A DNA stretch of 28,351 nt, taken from positions 1 through 28,351 of the forward strand of contig NZ_CAMLDX010000043.1 of assembly GCF_946478885.1 (NCBI RefSeq), in the 5' to 3' direction. Positions 15,892 to 24,167 of the stretch are shown here, one piece after another. Source of the stretch: an uncultured Bacillus sp. (GTDB lineage Bacteria > Bacillota > Bacilli > Bacillales_B > DSM-18226). How positions within the stretch are numbered: position 1 is the first letter of the stretch; the number at the start of each line of letters is the position of its first letter. The translations under genes were made by a program, and so were the position numbers. The notes beneath the pieces were generated by a model, which saw nothing but the letters and a program-made list of their open reading frames with translations, searched no databases and was not told where the DNA came from.

Positions 15892-17700
15892 TTATGACAA
15901 GAGATCATTTGTTAAAGCAATGAATTCATCTACATCTTTTTCCATAATCTTGATTCCTGCCTCCCAGAAAGCGGACTTTGTTAAGTCTACTCCTAGATGT
16001 TTCTTCGCTAAATCTTCTACCTTCATAGATCCCGTGTCACGCAGGAGGGCAATATATTTATCCTCAAATCCGGCTGGATTCTTTAAGTATTCTGCATAGA
16101 TGCCAAGGCTGAACAAATAGCCAAAGGTATAAGGGAAGTTATAAAAAGGCACATCATCGATAAAAAAGTGAAGTTTGCTGCACCAAAAGTGCGGATGGTA
16201 ACCCGATAAACAGTCGACATACGCTTCTTTTTGCGCATTGAGCATCAATACATTAATCCTTTGCTCTGAGACAATTCCTTTCGAGCGTTCCTCATAAAAG
16301 GCTTTTTCAAACAAGAATCGGGCATGAATGTTCAAAAACATCGCCGTAGCATTTTCTAATTTCGTATTCAATAGCGCAATCTTTTCTTCCTTCGTTTTTG
16401 CATTGGACACTGTTGCATTACCGATAATATTTTCTGCAAAGGTACTTGCGGTCTCAGCAACGTTCATCGCATATTGGCGGTTCAATTCTGGCAACCCCCG
16501 CATCACATAGCTATGAAAAGCATGACCTAATTCGTGTGCCAGGGTACTGGTATCGGAAGATGAGCCAGTAAAAGTCATAAAAATCCTAGATTCTTCAAAT
16601 TCCGGAAGCTCTTCACAATATCCACCGGGCCGTTTATTCGGCCGATCCTCCGCTTCCACCCAACGGTTTTCCAATGCCTGTCTGGCAAAGGCCGACAACT
16701 TAGGACCGAAGCTGGCAAAATGGTCGATGACAAAATCACAGGCTTCATCATAAGTAAAACGAGGAGATTTCACATCTCCTAGCACAATCGGGGCATCAAC
16801 ATCCTGCCAGCCCAGCTTTTCCATTTGTAACACTTTGGCTTTTTGCTGTAAAAAGTCAATAAAGTGTCGCTTATGGTTTGCTACCGCTTGCCACATCGCA
16901 TCCAGCGTATCCTTTGACATACGATTGTATTCCAGAGCTTCATCAAGGAAATGCTCACGCTTGTGCACCTTTTGCAGCGTAATCCGGTAACCGTCTAAAT
17001 GATTCAGTGTATCCGCAAAAATCGGTGCATATTTCGTCCAAGCTTCTTCCCAATTTTCAAACAACTGTTTTCGTACTTCCGGATCCGGATCCGAATACAT
17101 TCTGTTCATCGCTTGGCCAATGGAAAACTCTGTTGTTTTCCCTTCTTTATCTGTAAAAGGTATGGTCATGATTGAAACAGCTGTATCGTATAAGCGGCTC
17201 CAAGCTGTGATTCCATCTTTATTCAGTTCCGTGATTATTTTTTCCTCTTCCTCCGATAACAGACGTTTTCCTAGATAACGAACTTCATTTAAAGCAAAAG
17301 AAATCTGCTGTAATTCCGAATCCTGCAAAAGAGATTCCCAATCCTTATCAGCAATGGAAACTAATTTCTTCGTAAATACATTCGTCAGATTTTCTTTCTC
17401 GCTGGATAAATCAAGCACCTGTCCCATAACCACATTGGCATATTCATCATTCATATAAGCATCCTGCCACATATGCGCAAAAGTCCCCGCTTGTCCAAGT
17501 CCTTTATCAATGATTTCCTGCTTTTGCAAAATGACCTTCAGCGGCTTCACCATAGGATTTTCTGTTATATCCCATTCCTTAATAAGTGTTTCATATTCAT
17601 TTATTTCCTTTTTGAGTATATGTAATTTCGTTTGTAATTCCGGAGATTTCGTTCCACCTGGAAAAATGGCTTCTAAATCCCATGTATCCATATATTTCAT
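15892..17700 (-). CDS. M3-family oligoendopeptidase (PepF type)
   Basis: A 602-residue cytoplasmic zinc metallopeptidase that degrades short peptides. The zinc site HELGH is at residues 389-393 (TLAHELGHAFHSY), and the third ligand is E416 in NVAETASTFAE. The long helical N-terminal half and the C-terminal HFFIDDVPFYNFPYTFGYLF channel segment are typical of PepF, and the length is normal. There is no signal peptide. The ATG has AAAGGAG 8 bases upstream. It is a single gene. B. subtilis has more than one PepF homologue (YjbG, YusX); which of them this matches cannot be settled from sequence alone by eye. Confidence 0.94.
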   Translation of the reverse strand: MKYMDTWDLEAIFPGGTKSPELQTKLHILKKEINEYETLIKEWDITENPMVKPLKVILQKQEIIDKGLGQAGTFAHMWQDAYMNDEYANVVMGQVLDLSSEKENLTNVFTKKLVSIADKDWESLLQDSELQQISFALNEVRYLGKRLLSEEEEKIITELNKDGITAWSRLYDTAVSIMTIPFTDKEGKTTEFSIGQAMNRMYSDPDPEVRKQLFENWEEAWTKYAPIFADTLNHLDGYRITLQKVHKREHFLDEALEYNRMSKDTLDAMWQAVANHKRHFIDFLQQKAKVLQMEKLGWQDVDAPIVLGDVKSPRFTYDEACDFVIDHFASFGPKLSAFARQALENRWVEAEDRPNKRPGGYCEELPEFEESRIFMTFTGSSSDTSTLAHELGHAFHSYVMRGLPELNRQYAMNVAETASTFAENIIGNATVSNAKTKEEKIALLNTKLENATAMFLNIHARFLFEKAFYEERSKGIVSEQRINVLMLNAQKEAYVDCLSGYHPHFWCSKLHFFIDDVPFYNFPYTFGYLFSLGIYAEYLKNPAGFEDKYIALLRDTGSMKVEDLAKKHLGVDLTKSAFWEAGIKIMEKDVDEFIALTNDLLS

Positions 17701-17743
17701 AGATTCCGCTCCTTTCTATTACTATTTTAACCCTTTAATGGTT

Positions 17744-17953
17744 TTATACAAATGAAAAGGCTATAAGCAAGCCATGTTCGTTTTGAAACAAGAGAGCCAC
17801 CCGTACATCTCTCCCTTTTTCGGCAAAATAAGCATATGTTAATCTTTTAAACGAATCACGGGGTGTCTTAATATCGAGTGCATATCTACGCAAAATATTA
17901 GATCCCGTTTTCTGATGCCTAACACCTTTGTTTATGACACAGTACCTCTTCAT
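17744..17953 (-). CDS. Possible 69-residue ORF without ribosome binding site
   Basis: An open frame in the 379-base gap between the PRPP synthetase and peptidase genes. The peptide is basic (RHQKTGSNILRRYALDIKT), has no membrane segment, and its composition looks protein-like. Against it: the ATG lies just downstream of a strong terminator and has no Shine-Dalgarno sequence, and no better internal start is seen. It may be a decayed gene, a leaderless gene or chance. I do not recognise it. Confidence 0.3.
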   Translation of the reverse strand: MKRYCVINKGVRHQKTGSNILRRYALDIKTPRDSFKRLTYAYFAEKGRDVRVALLFQNEHGLLIAFSFV

Positions 17954-17961
17954 TTATACAA

Positions 17962-17993
17962 AAAAATCTCTAAACTATGATTTAGAGATTTTT
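17962..17993. terminator. Rho-independent terminator after the PRPP synthetase gene
   Basis: A perfect 13-bp stem, AAAAATCTCTAAA (17962-17974) with TTTAGAGATTTTT (17981-17993), and a 6-base loop. T runs follow on both strands. It lies about 87 bases after the prs stop on the minus strand. Confidence 0.88.
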
Positions 17994-18079
17994 AAATCGT
18001 TGTACAAGAATTCCCTCCATTTTGCAAAAATTCCTTCAGGAAGAGTAACCTATGTCAAGAGATTTGCCTGTTCTTTCCC

Positions 18080-19036
18080 TTATTCAAAGAGAGGACTGAC
18101 GGCTTTTTCATTATGGATTCGATCGATCGCATCAGCCAGTAATGAGGCTACGGATATGACTTTGATTCTTGGCATGATTTTGCCTTCCGGAACTTGAATT
18201 GTATTCGTTACGACCAATTCGCTAATCGGAGAAAGGTCTATTTTCTCTATGGCATGCCCGGTAAAAATCGGATGGGTACTACCAGCGTAGATCGCAGCAG
18301 CTCCATTTTCTGCTAATGCCCTAGCAGCTGATGTAATGGTGGTACCAGTATCGATTAAATCATCAATCAATATTGCATTTTTATGCCTTACATTTCCGAT
18401 CACGTTTAGAACTTCAGTACCGGTATCTTCATCTTTTCTTTTATCTACCAAGGCAAGTGGTGCTTGCAGAATATCCGCCATTTTTCTTGCCCTTCCGATG
18501 CTCCCATTATGTGGAGCACATACCACGATATCATTCAATCCCTTGTTGGCAAAATATTCGGCAAGAACAGGGATGCCAAGAAGATGCTCTACTGGTATAT
18601 CAAAAAAACCCTGTGTTTGTTCAGTATGAAAGTCTAATGTGAGAATTCTATTTGCACCGGATTGTTCTAATAGATTAGCAATCAGCTTAGCCGTAATCGG
18701 TTCTCGTGAATATGCTTTGCGGTCTTGCCGAGCATAACCAAAGTATGGAATGACTACATTAATGACAGCTGCCGAAGCTCTTTTCAAGGCATCGATCATA
18801 ATTAAAAGTTCCACGATATGTTCATTAACGGGATCAGAGGTAGATTGGACCACATATACCTCACAGCCTCGTACATTTTCTTCTATATTTATTTGAACCT
18901 CCCCATCACTGAAGCGGGATACAGAGCATCTGCCTAATTCACATTCTAATAACTCGGCGATCTCTGCTGCCAGCTTTGTATTTGAATTCAAAGCAAAAAA
19001 TTTAAATCTCGTATTTAATTGATACAATGCCACCAT
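18080..19036 (-). CDS. prs: Ribose-phosphate pyrophosphokinase paralogue (PRPP synthetase)
   Basis: Makes PRPP from ribose 5-phosphate and ATP. At 318 residues it is full length, with FSDGEVQINIEE (42-53), YARQDRKAYSREP (101-113), the metal histidine H137 in LDFHTEQTQGFFD, and the PRPP loop DDLIDTGTT (225-233). Several otherwise near-invariant places differ: PHNGS (175-179) for the usual PDHGG, and DTGTT for DTAGT in the PRPP loop. The VDKRK region and C-terminus (AVSPLFE) also vary. Canonical prs lies beside glmU (gcaD) and ctc in Bacillus; here it is alone. It is therefore probably a second, divergent copy. The ATG has GGAGG 4 bases upstream, and a GTG one codon later is equally possible. 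A TATAAT (minus, 19092-19097) may be its -10. Confidence 0.9.
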   Translation of the reverse strand: MVALYQLNTRFKFFALNSNTKLAAEIAELLECELGRCSVSRFSDGEVQINIEENVRGCEVYVVQSTSDPVNEHIVELLIMIDALKRASAAVINVVIPYFGYARQDRKAYSREPITAKLIANLLEQSGANRILTLDFHTEQTQGFFDIPVEHLLGIPVLAEYFANKGLNDIVVCAPHNGSIGRARKMADILQAPLALVDKRKDEDTGTEVLNVIGNVRHKNAILIDDLIDTGTTITSAARALAENGAAAIYAGSTHPIFTGHAIEKIDLSPISELVVTNTIQVPEGKIMPRIKVISVASLLADAIDRIHNEKAVSPLFE

Positions 19037-19196
19037 ATTTCCTCCATACTCTACATTTCTATTTACTGAAATTTTCTATTTTTCCTATTTTATTATATTT
19101 TGCCTCAAATGAATAGGATTTACTAGAAATTGCTGTTATCCTAAAGACGTTTTAGTTATACAAGGCAAATGCAGTGGAAACGGTTTTCCTATTTTT

Positions 19197-19231
19197 CCAA
19201 AAATAAAGAAGCTGGTAAATAAACCAGCTTC
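19197..19231 (-). terminator. Rho-independent terminator of the 3-hydroxyacyl-CoA dehydrogenase gene
   Basis: GAAGCTGG (19208-19215) pairs perfectly with CCAGCTTC (19224-19231) around an 8-base loop. On the minus strand it is followed by TTTATTTTT. It lies about 98 bases after the dehydrogenase stop. Confidence 0.85.
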
Positions 19232-19329
19232 AATGCTAATTTGCTCATATCACTCTTCCAGGTGAAACCAAGAAATATCCAAGTGACTATATACAGACAA
19301 TGTGTTTTTTCAGTCTCCTGCATAGATCC

Positions 19330-20283
19330 TTATTTTGCTGATGCTTTGGTAGTTTCCTTGCTTTTTATTAATTTTAAAAGGTCTAAGAAATGATCATCAC
19401 GGATACGAATGGCTTTTGCACCATAATCATCATATTCGTAAAATCCTTTATTTGAACGGATTCCGAACTGTTCACTTGCTACCATGTCTTTTAGAAAAGC
19501 AGGAACTTCTCTTGTATTAGAAAGGTCTTGTTCAATATTATGAACCATCGCCTGTGTAGTTTGCAGGCCAGCTAAATCCTGGCTTTCCATGGGTCCGCAG
19601 AACGCCCATTTAAAGCCCATACTGCCTTTAACGGCAATATCGATATCTTCTGCTGTACATACACCTTGCTCAATTAAATTGAAACATTCACGCAAAAATG
19701 CTACTTGAACGCGGTTTACGATAAAGCCCGTGACTTCTTTCTTCAATACAACCGGAGATTTACCCATTAATTTCATTAAATGATAGGTTGCCTGCACAAC
19801 CTCCTCTAAAGTCTTTTCAAATCTGGCGATCTCCACAATCGGTACCAATTGCGGCGGATTAAAAAAATGCGTAATGATAAATCTTTCTGGATTTTTAGCC
19901 CTTTGAGTTAGTTCCTTTAAAGGGAAGGTTGAAGTATTCGATGCAATGATCGTCGTTTCAGAGACAACACTTTCAATTACTTCATACGTATCTAATTTAA
20001 GAGTTAAATCTTCTGGAATGGATTCTAGAATGAAGTCTGCATCCTGGATCGCTTCATGTAAATCTGTAGTATAGCTAATATTTTCTAATGTCTGGTTCAT
20101 CTGTTCTGCTGTCAGCATTTCTTTTTCAACCATAATCTGCAAGCTGTTTGTAATCAGCTCTCTTGCTGTTTCTAAAGAGGATTCACGTCTCGCCTGAATC
20201 CGTACATTTTTTCCTGCCTGCGCAAGTAATTGAGCCACACCATGTCCCATAATACCCGCTCCAAGAACCGTCATGTTCTGCAT
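19330..20283 (-). CDS. 3-hydroxyacyl-CoA dehydrogenase with altered nucleotide-binding end
   Basis: A 317-residue oxidoreductase of the 3-hydroxyacyl-CoA dehydrogenase family. It has a Rossmann motif GAGIMG (8-13) and the catalytic set S115 (ASNTST), H139 (THFFNPP), E151 (PIVEI) and N190 (VNR). At the end of the second strand, where NAD enzymes of this family carry Asp, the sequence reads IQARRE. This loses the acid and adds arginines, which hints at NADP(H) use or a different substrate. The start is the ATG at 20283, 7 bases from AAAAGGGG; an ATG at 20289 is too close to the site. It is divergent from a Crp/Fnr regulator, with a palindromic site between. A second, conventional homologue lies at 26025. 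Confidence 0.9.
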   Translation of the reverse strand: MQNMTVLGAGIMGHGVAQLLAQAGKNVRIQARRESSLETARELITNSLQIMVEKEMLTAEQMNQTLENISYTTDLHEAIQDADFILESIPEDLTLKLDTYEVIESVVSETTIIASNTSTFPLKELTQRAKNPERFIITHFFNPPQLVPIVEIARFEKTLEEVVQATYHLMKLMGKSPVVLKKEVTGFIVNRVQVAFLRECFNLIEQGVCTAEDIDIAVKGSMGFKWAFCGPMESQDLAGLQTTQAMVHNIEQDLSNTREVPAFLKDMVASEQFGIRSNKGFYEYDDYGAKAIRIRDDHFLDLLKLIKSKETTKASAK

Positions 20284-20376
20284 ATCCATTCCCCTTTTCT
20301 TCTCAATATAATCAAAATGATTCAGTTGTATAAAAAATTACGATATTTTCCATTTTGTGTCGTTATTTACTCCATC

Positions 20377-20421
20377 ATAATAACATTTTCACTACTAAAA
20401 GATTGTAATCTAAGTTACAAT
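20377..20421. promoter_or_regulatory. Crp/Fnr-type operator ATTGTAA-N6-TTACAAT and candidate promoter
   Basis: A perfect palindrome with 7-bp arms (20402-20408 and 20415-20421) and a 6-base centre, the classic geometry of a Crp/Fnr site. It lies between the dehydrogenase and the Crp/Fnr gene. For the minus-strand gene, a TATTAT at 20382-20377 taken as -10 puts the start near 20370 and the site centre at -41.5, the class II activation position; no good -35 is present, as expected for an activated promoter. For the regulator gene the site sits 5 bases before its ribosome binding site and could give autorepression. Confidence 0.6.
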
Positions 20422-20445
20422 TCAATAAAGGAGTTGGAAAAAATT

Positions 20446-21114
20446 ATGAATCCATCCAGCATTCTTAAATCTCTTTCAAAAGAATCGAGTTTATACAGCG
20501 CAATTGAAAAAATTGGAACCCTTCAGCGATTCAAAAAAAATGAAATTATTTATTTTCAAGAATATGAGGCTCATAACTTTTTTCTGCTTAAATCAGGACG
20601 TGTCCGCCTTTTTTTTACGGCTGTGAATGGGAATGAGCTAACGGTTAAAATATTAGGTGCCGATGAAATATTTGGCGATGCGTCTTATTTCAGCCGCACG
20701 GCCAGAATCACATCTGCTAGTGCGCTATCTGATGTTGAACTGTTTGTTGTTGAAATCGATGACTTGATTCCTTATTTGACAATGCAGCCAACCCTGATTA
20801 TGGAACTGCTTGACATGATGGCAAAAACGATCCGTCTATTCTCGATTCAGGTGTACAGCATGGGCTTTCTCTCGGCTGATAAAAAGGTAGCCCATATATT
20901 GGTTCAACTTGGTAGTTATTTTAAGAAGAATCTATCTGATCACAGCTACTCCATTGACTATTCCCATCAAGAATTAGCCGAATTGATTGGCATTGCTAGA
21001 GTAACGACAACGAAAGAATTAAAAAAGTTTGAAAAACAAGGCTTGATTTCATTAGCCTACAGGAATATCCACATTTTGAATGAAGCGGCTTTAAAAGATT
21101 ATTTATTATCCTAA
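20446..21114 (+). CDS. Crp/Fnr-family transcription regulator
   Basis: A 222-residue regulator. Residues 1-125 form the cyclic-nucleotide-like beta-roll (LKSGRVRLFF, FGDASYFSRTARITSAS), followed by the dimer helix (116-150). A winged helix-turn-helix follows at 173-201 (SHQELAELIGIARVTTTKEL). There is no cysteine cluster, so it is not an Fnr-type oxygen sensor. The phosphate-cassette Glu of cAMP-binding members is not clearly present, so the ligand is unknown. The frame is open far upstream, but the ATG at 20446 with AAAGGAG 12 bases before it is the realistic start; an in-frame TTG directly abuts the site. It is divergent from the dehydrogenase gene, its likely target through the palindrome at 20402. 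Confidence 0.9.
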   Translation: MNPSSILKSLSKESSLYSAIEKIGTLQRFKKNEIIYFQEYEAHNFFLLKSGRVRLFFTAVNGNELTVKILGADEIFGDASYFSRTARITSASALSDVELFVVEIDDLIPYLTMQPTLIMELLDMMAKTIRLFSIQVYSMGFLSADKKVAHILVQLGSYFKKNLSDHSYSIDYSHQELAELIGIARVTTTKELKKFEKQGLISLAYRNIHILNEAALKDYLLS

Positions 21115-21249
21115 TCGTAAAAGTGAAAGCATTTGAAGCCGGATCTCTAGTGTTCTTCGGCTATTCATTGCTCAATTAATTTTCCGGCATCTCTATATTC
21201 GGATAAAAGGCTATAATAGAAGGTAAAGAAAATATTGGAGTGACAATCC

Positions 21250-22824
21250 ATGCCTAATTTTGATAAATTCCATGATCCGATGAAAAATGCAGAGCTGATA
21301 GCGCAAATCACAAATAATCATATTTCAGTCACACAGATGGTACAGGAGGCAGAGGAGCTGTTCTGGCAATTGTATCAGCACTCTATCCCAATCTCTCCTG
21401 ACACTGCACCCAAGAGATCCCGATCCTTTTCTGAAAAAATGATAGCGGGCTTGTTTCGTCTTTTTTCCCATCCTACCGAACTTTTGCCTCCAAGTCGTAT
21501 GACAACCGATGAGGAAGGAAATGTTTTTCCAGAGTGGAAGGCCAAGCTAGAAAAGGAATATCATCATTTGCTAAATCAGATAGCCCGAGAGGTCAACGTT
21601 ATGGACTACGGTGCAGTCGGAGACGGAAAGACCGATTGTACTGCCGCGTTTCAAAAAGCGATGGGTAACGGACAGGTAAAGGTCGTCGTTCCACCAGGGA
21701 TTTTTATAACAAAGGGCATCCGGCTGCCATCTTGGACCTATATTCAGGGGGCGGGTAAAGGAGTGACCACGCTTAAATTACATGATCACGCTCCTAAAGG
21801 GACACGACTTGTAACCAATATGAATCATTGGAAAGGAAACCATCATCTTTTCGTAGAGGCGCTAAGCTTGGATTGGAATCTTGAAAGACTTAGAAATACA
21901 GAAAAAACCAGTACTTGGGGGAACCATTCCAGTTGTTTAACCTATGCTAATGTAACCTACGGCTGGGTCAAGAATGTGGAAGGCATCAACCCGGGGCTTC
22001 ATTGCTTTGATATTTCTTCGACCTTATATAACTATGCCGGCGATGGATACCAAGCCCGCGGAGGCAGCCGATATATCTGGCTCGATCAATTAACCGGCTA
22101 TGGATTTGGCGATGACGGCATTACAACCCATCACAGTGATTATATCTACATTTTCCGATCCCATATGTGTGATCCAAGCGGACGGGCACACAAGAAGGGC
22201 TTTTCCAACTCGAATGGAATCGAGATTGATGATGGTTCACGAAATGTATTGCTCGTTCATAATTCGACGGCACGATGCTTCGGTGGAGTGGAAATTAAGG
22301 CGCACGAAAACTCTTCCGCCGCCTCAAACGTACAAATTGCTGGTCACATTTCTGTGAACGACAATCGTTCCTATAATTTTCGCCATATCGGCCATCACAA
22401 AAGCACCGATCCAAAATCGAAAACTGCCTTCAATATACAAGCTACGAATATCGTTTCGCTTCAGCCGATCTTTTCCGATTTATACAAGAATTCCGCTCCT
22501 CGAAGCCTGGTCATTTCGGGCTATCATAATGTTGTCATCCATCATCTTTGGGCCATTGGAGACAGCCGATATGATTTTAAACGGAACCCTGCTGTTGCGA
22601 TTCAGTATCGGGCACAAAATGTTGTGTTAAATCGGCTCACCTTGCAAAACTTTCATCATGAAGGTCCGGCTGTAAAGGTTTTTGGTGGGAAACATCATGC
22701 GGAGAATATTACGATTCAAAACATTATAGCCAATGATTGCTTTTCAAAGGTGATTGAAATAGGCTCCGATATCAACAATATTTCAGTGGATAACATCCGA
22801 GTGGAGAGTATGAAGGTTAAATAA
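21250..22824 (+). CDS. Pectate-lyase-like beta-helix protein without signal peptide
   Basis: A 524-residue protein. From about residue 116 the signature VMDYGAVGDGKTDCTAAFQK marks the right-handed beta-helix (Pectate_lyase_3 / GH28- or GH55-like) fold. Asp/His-rich coils follow (GYGFGDDGITTHHSD, SNGIEIDDGSRN, GGVEIKAHENSS), which are candidate catalytic or metal-binding sites. The first 115 residues are helical and polar and do not match the fold. No signal peptide or anchor is present, which is odd for a polysaccharide-degrading enzyme; it may stay in the cell, reach the spore or phage-like surface, or leave by another route. The ATG follows a TTGGAGTG site. It is probably a single gene. Substrate unknown. 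Confidence 0.85.
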   Translation: MPNFDKFHDPMKNAELIAQITNNHISVTQMVQEAEELFWQLYQHSIPISPDTAPKRSRSFSEKMIAGLFRLFSHPTELLPPSRMTTDEEGNVFPEWKAKLEKEYHHLLNQIAREVNVMDYGAVGDGKTDCTAAFQKAMGNGQVKVVVPPGIFITKGIRLPSWTYIQGAGKGVTTLKLHDHAPKGTRLVTNMNHWKGNHHLFVEALSLDWNLERLRNTEKTSTWGNHSSCLTYANVTYGWVKNVEGINPGLHCFDISSTLYNYAGDGYQARGGSRYIWLDQLTGYGFGDDGITTHHSDYIYIFRSHMCDPSGRAHKKGFSNSNGIEIDDGSRNVLLVHNSTARCFGGVEIKAHENSSAASNVQIAGHISVNDNRSYNFRHIGHHKSTDPKSKTAFNIQATNIVSLQPIFSDLYKNSAPRSLVISGYHNVVIHHLWAIGDSRYDFKRNPAVAIQYRAQNVVLNRLTLQNFHHEGPAVKVFGGKHHAENITIQNIIANDCFSKVIEIGSDINNISVDNIRVESMKVK

Positions 22825-22920
22825 GCCATGCTGAACAATCTTTATTACAGTGTTTTTGATTAAAATCCTTTACAGAATTTTTAACAAAACTTCAAAATAA
22901 ATAGGATATAGAAGGCGATC

Positions 22921-22952
22921 AGTCCCCTAACAATGAAAATCGTTGGAGGACT
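22921..22952 (-). terminator. Stem-loop after the acyl-CoA dehydrogenase gene
   Basis: AGTCCCCTAACAAT and ATCGTTGGAGGACT form a 14-position stem with two mismatches and a four-base loop. It lies 18 bases after the minus-strand stop. The T run is missing, so it is a weak terminator or an mRNA 3' stabiliser shared with the convergent beta-helix gene. Confidence 0.5.
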
Positions 22953-22970
22953 AAATTCCAATTCTTCACT

Positions 22971-24119
22971 TTATAGATCTAATTGTTTTGCGATGATGGT
23001 CTTCATGATTTCTGTAGTTCCTGCATAAATACTCGCAACCGGAATATCACGATAACGTCGGGCAATTTCATATTCTTCCATATAGCCATAGCCGCCATGA
23101 AGCTGAAGACATTCAGAAGCAACACGTTTTGCCATTTCACTAACCCACCACTTTGCCATCACAACTTCCTTTTCCATATTTTCCCTTTTCATATGACGCA
23201 TTGTAATTTGATTAATATATGTCCTGCCAAGCTCAATTTCCGTTGCCATTTCCACTATTTTAAATTGTGTATTTTGGAATTTGCTAATCGGCTGGCCAAA
23301 GGCGTGGCGTTGTTTTACATAATCAATTGTTAACCGCAGCATTTCTTCTGCTTCAACCAGGCACTGGATGGCCACGACAAGACGCTCCTGCTGAAGTTTA
23401 TCCATCAAATAATAAAATCCTTTTCCTTCTTCCCCTAGTAAATTAGAAACAGGAACTTTTGCTTCGTCAAAAATGAGTTCCGCGGTATTCCCACTATGCA
23501 TACCGATTTTTTCAAGCCTTTTTCCTGTTTTAAATCCTTCCGTACCCTTTTCTACCACAATTAAGCTAATCCCCCGATGAGCGGGTGATGCATTCGGGTC
23601 TGTTTTACAAACAACAATGGCTAAATCGGCGATTCCACCATTCGTAATAAATGTTTTTTCGCCATTTAAAAAATAATAGTCTCCCTCTCGTCTGGCTGTG
23701 GTTTTAACCCCAGCCAAGTCCGAACCTACACCTGGCTCTGTCATCGCAACCGCTGTAATCTTCTCACCACTAAGACAGCCAGGTAACCATTTCTGTTTTT
23801 GTTGGTTCGTCCCATAAGCCGCAATGTACGGCGTTACGATTTCTGAATGCAAACTTACGCCACTGCCCAATCCTTGGCCAACCCGCTCTAATTCCTCGAT
23901 TAAAATCATTGAATAGGAAAAATCCAATCCTAATCCACCATATTCTTCATCTACCCAAGGGCAAAGAAACCCATTCTCCCCCAGTTTTAGCCAGAATTCA
24001 TGCGGAATTTCTCTGGCTCTTTCCCATTCTTCATAATGTGGATACGCATCTTTCTTCAGTAATTTTCGCAACGACTTTTGAAACATCACATGATCATCTG
24101 TAAAAATAGACGTTTGCAT
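22971..24119 (-). CDS. Acyl-CoA dehydrogenase (long-chain/isovaleryl-type active site)
   Basis: An FAD enzyme that oxidises acyl-CoA to enoyl-CoA, passing electrons to an electron-transfer flavoprotein. It has 382 residues with AVAMTEPGVGSDLAG (123-137), FITNGG (157-162) and LQLHGGYGYMEEYEIARRYRD near the C-terminus. The usual catalytic Glu of short- and medium-chain enzymes (Y-E-G-T) is Ala here (YAGT, A366). A Glu is present instead in LQQERL (E245), the position used by long-chain and isovaleryl-CoA dehydrogenases. So it is probably active, with a long or branched acyl substrate. It starts 48 bases after the ligase gene and ends the thiolase-to-dehydrogenase cluster. It corresponds in place to B. 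subtilis mmgC. Confidence 0.93.
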   Translation of the reverse strand: MQTSIFTDDHVMFQKSLRKLLKKDAYPHYEEWERAREIPHEFWLKLGENGFLCPWVDEEYGGLGLDFSYSMILIEELERVGQGLGSGVSLHSEIVTPYIAAYGTNQQKQKWLPGCLSGEKITAVAMTEPGVGSDLAGVKTTARREGDYYFLNGEKTFITNGGIADLAIVVCKTDPNASPAHRGISLIVVEKGTEGFKTGKRLEKIGMHSGNTAELIFDEAKVPVSNLLGEEGKGFYYLMDKLQQERLVVAIQCLVEAEEMLRLTIDYVKQRHAFGQPISKFQNTQFKIVEMATEIELGRTYINQITMRHMKRENMEKEVVMAKWWVSEMAKRVASECLQLHGGYGYMEEYEIARRYRDIPVASIYAGTTEIMKTIIAKQLDL

Positions 24120-24167
24120 ATTTAATTCGCCCTTTCTTTTTACTAAATAGAGGAGCTACTAATACAG

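Noticed and set aside
20230..20445. An upstream extension of the Crp/Fnr frame by 72 codons.
   Set aside because: It would overlap the dehydrogenase gene and run through the operator; the family length and the AAAGGAG site fit the ATG at 20446.
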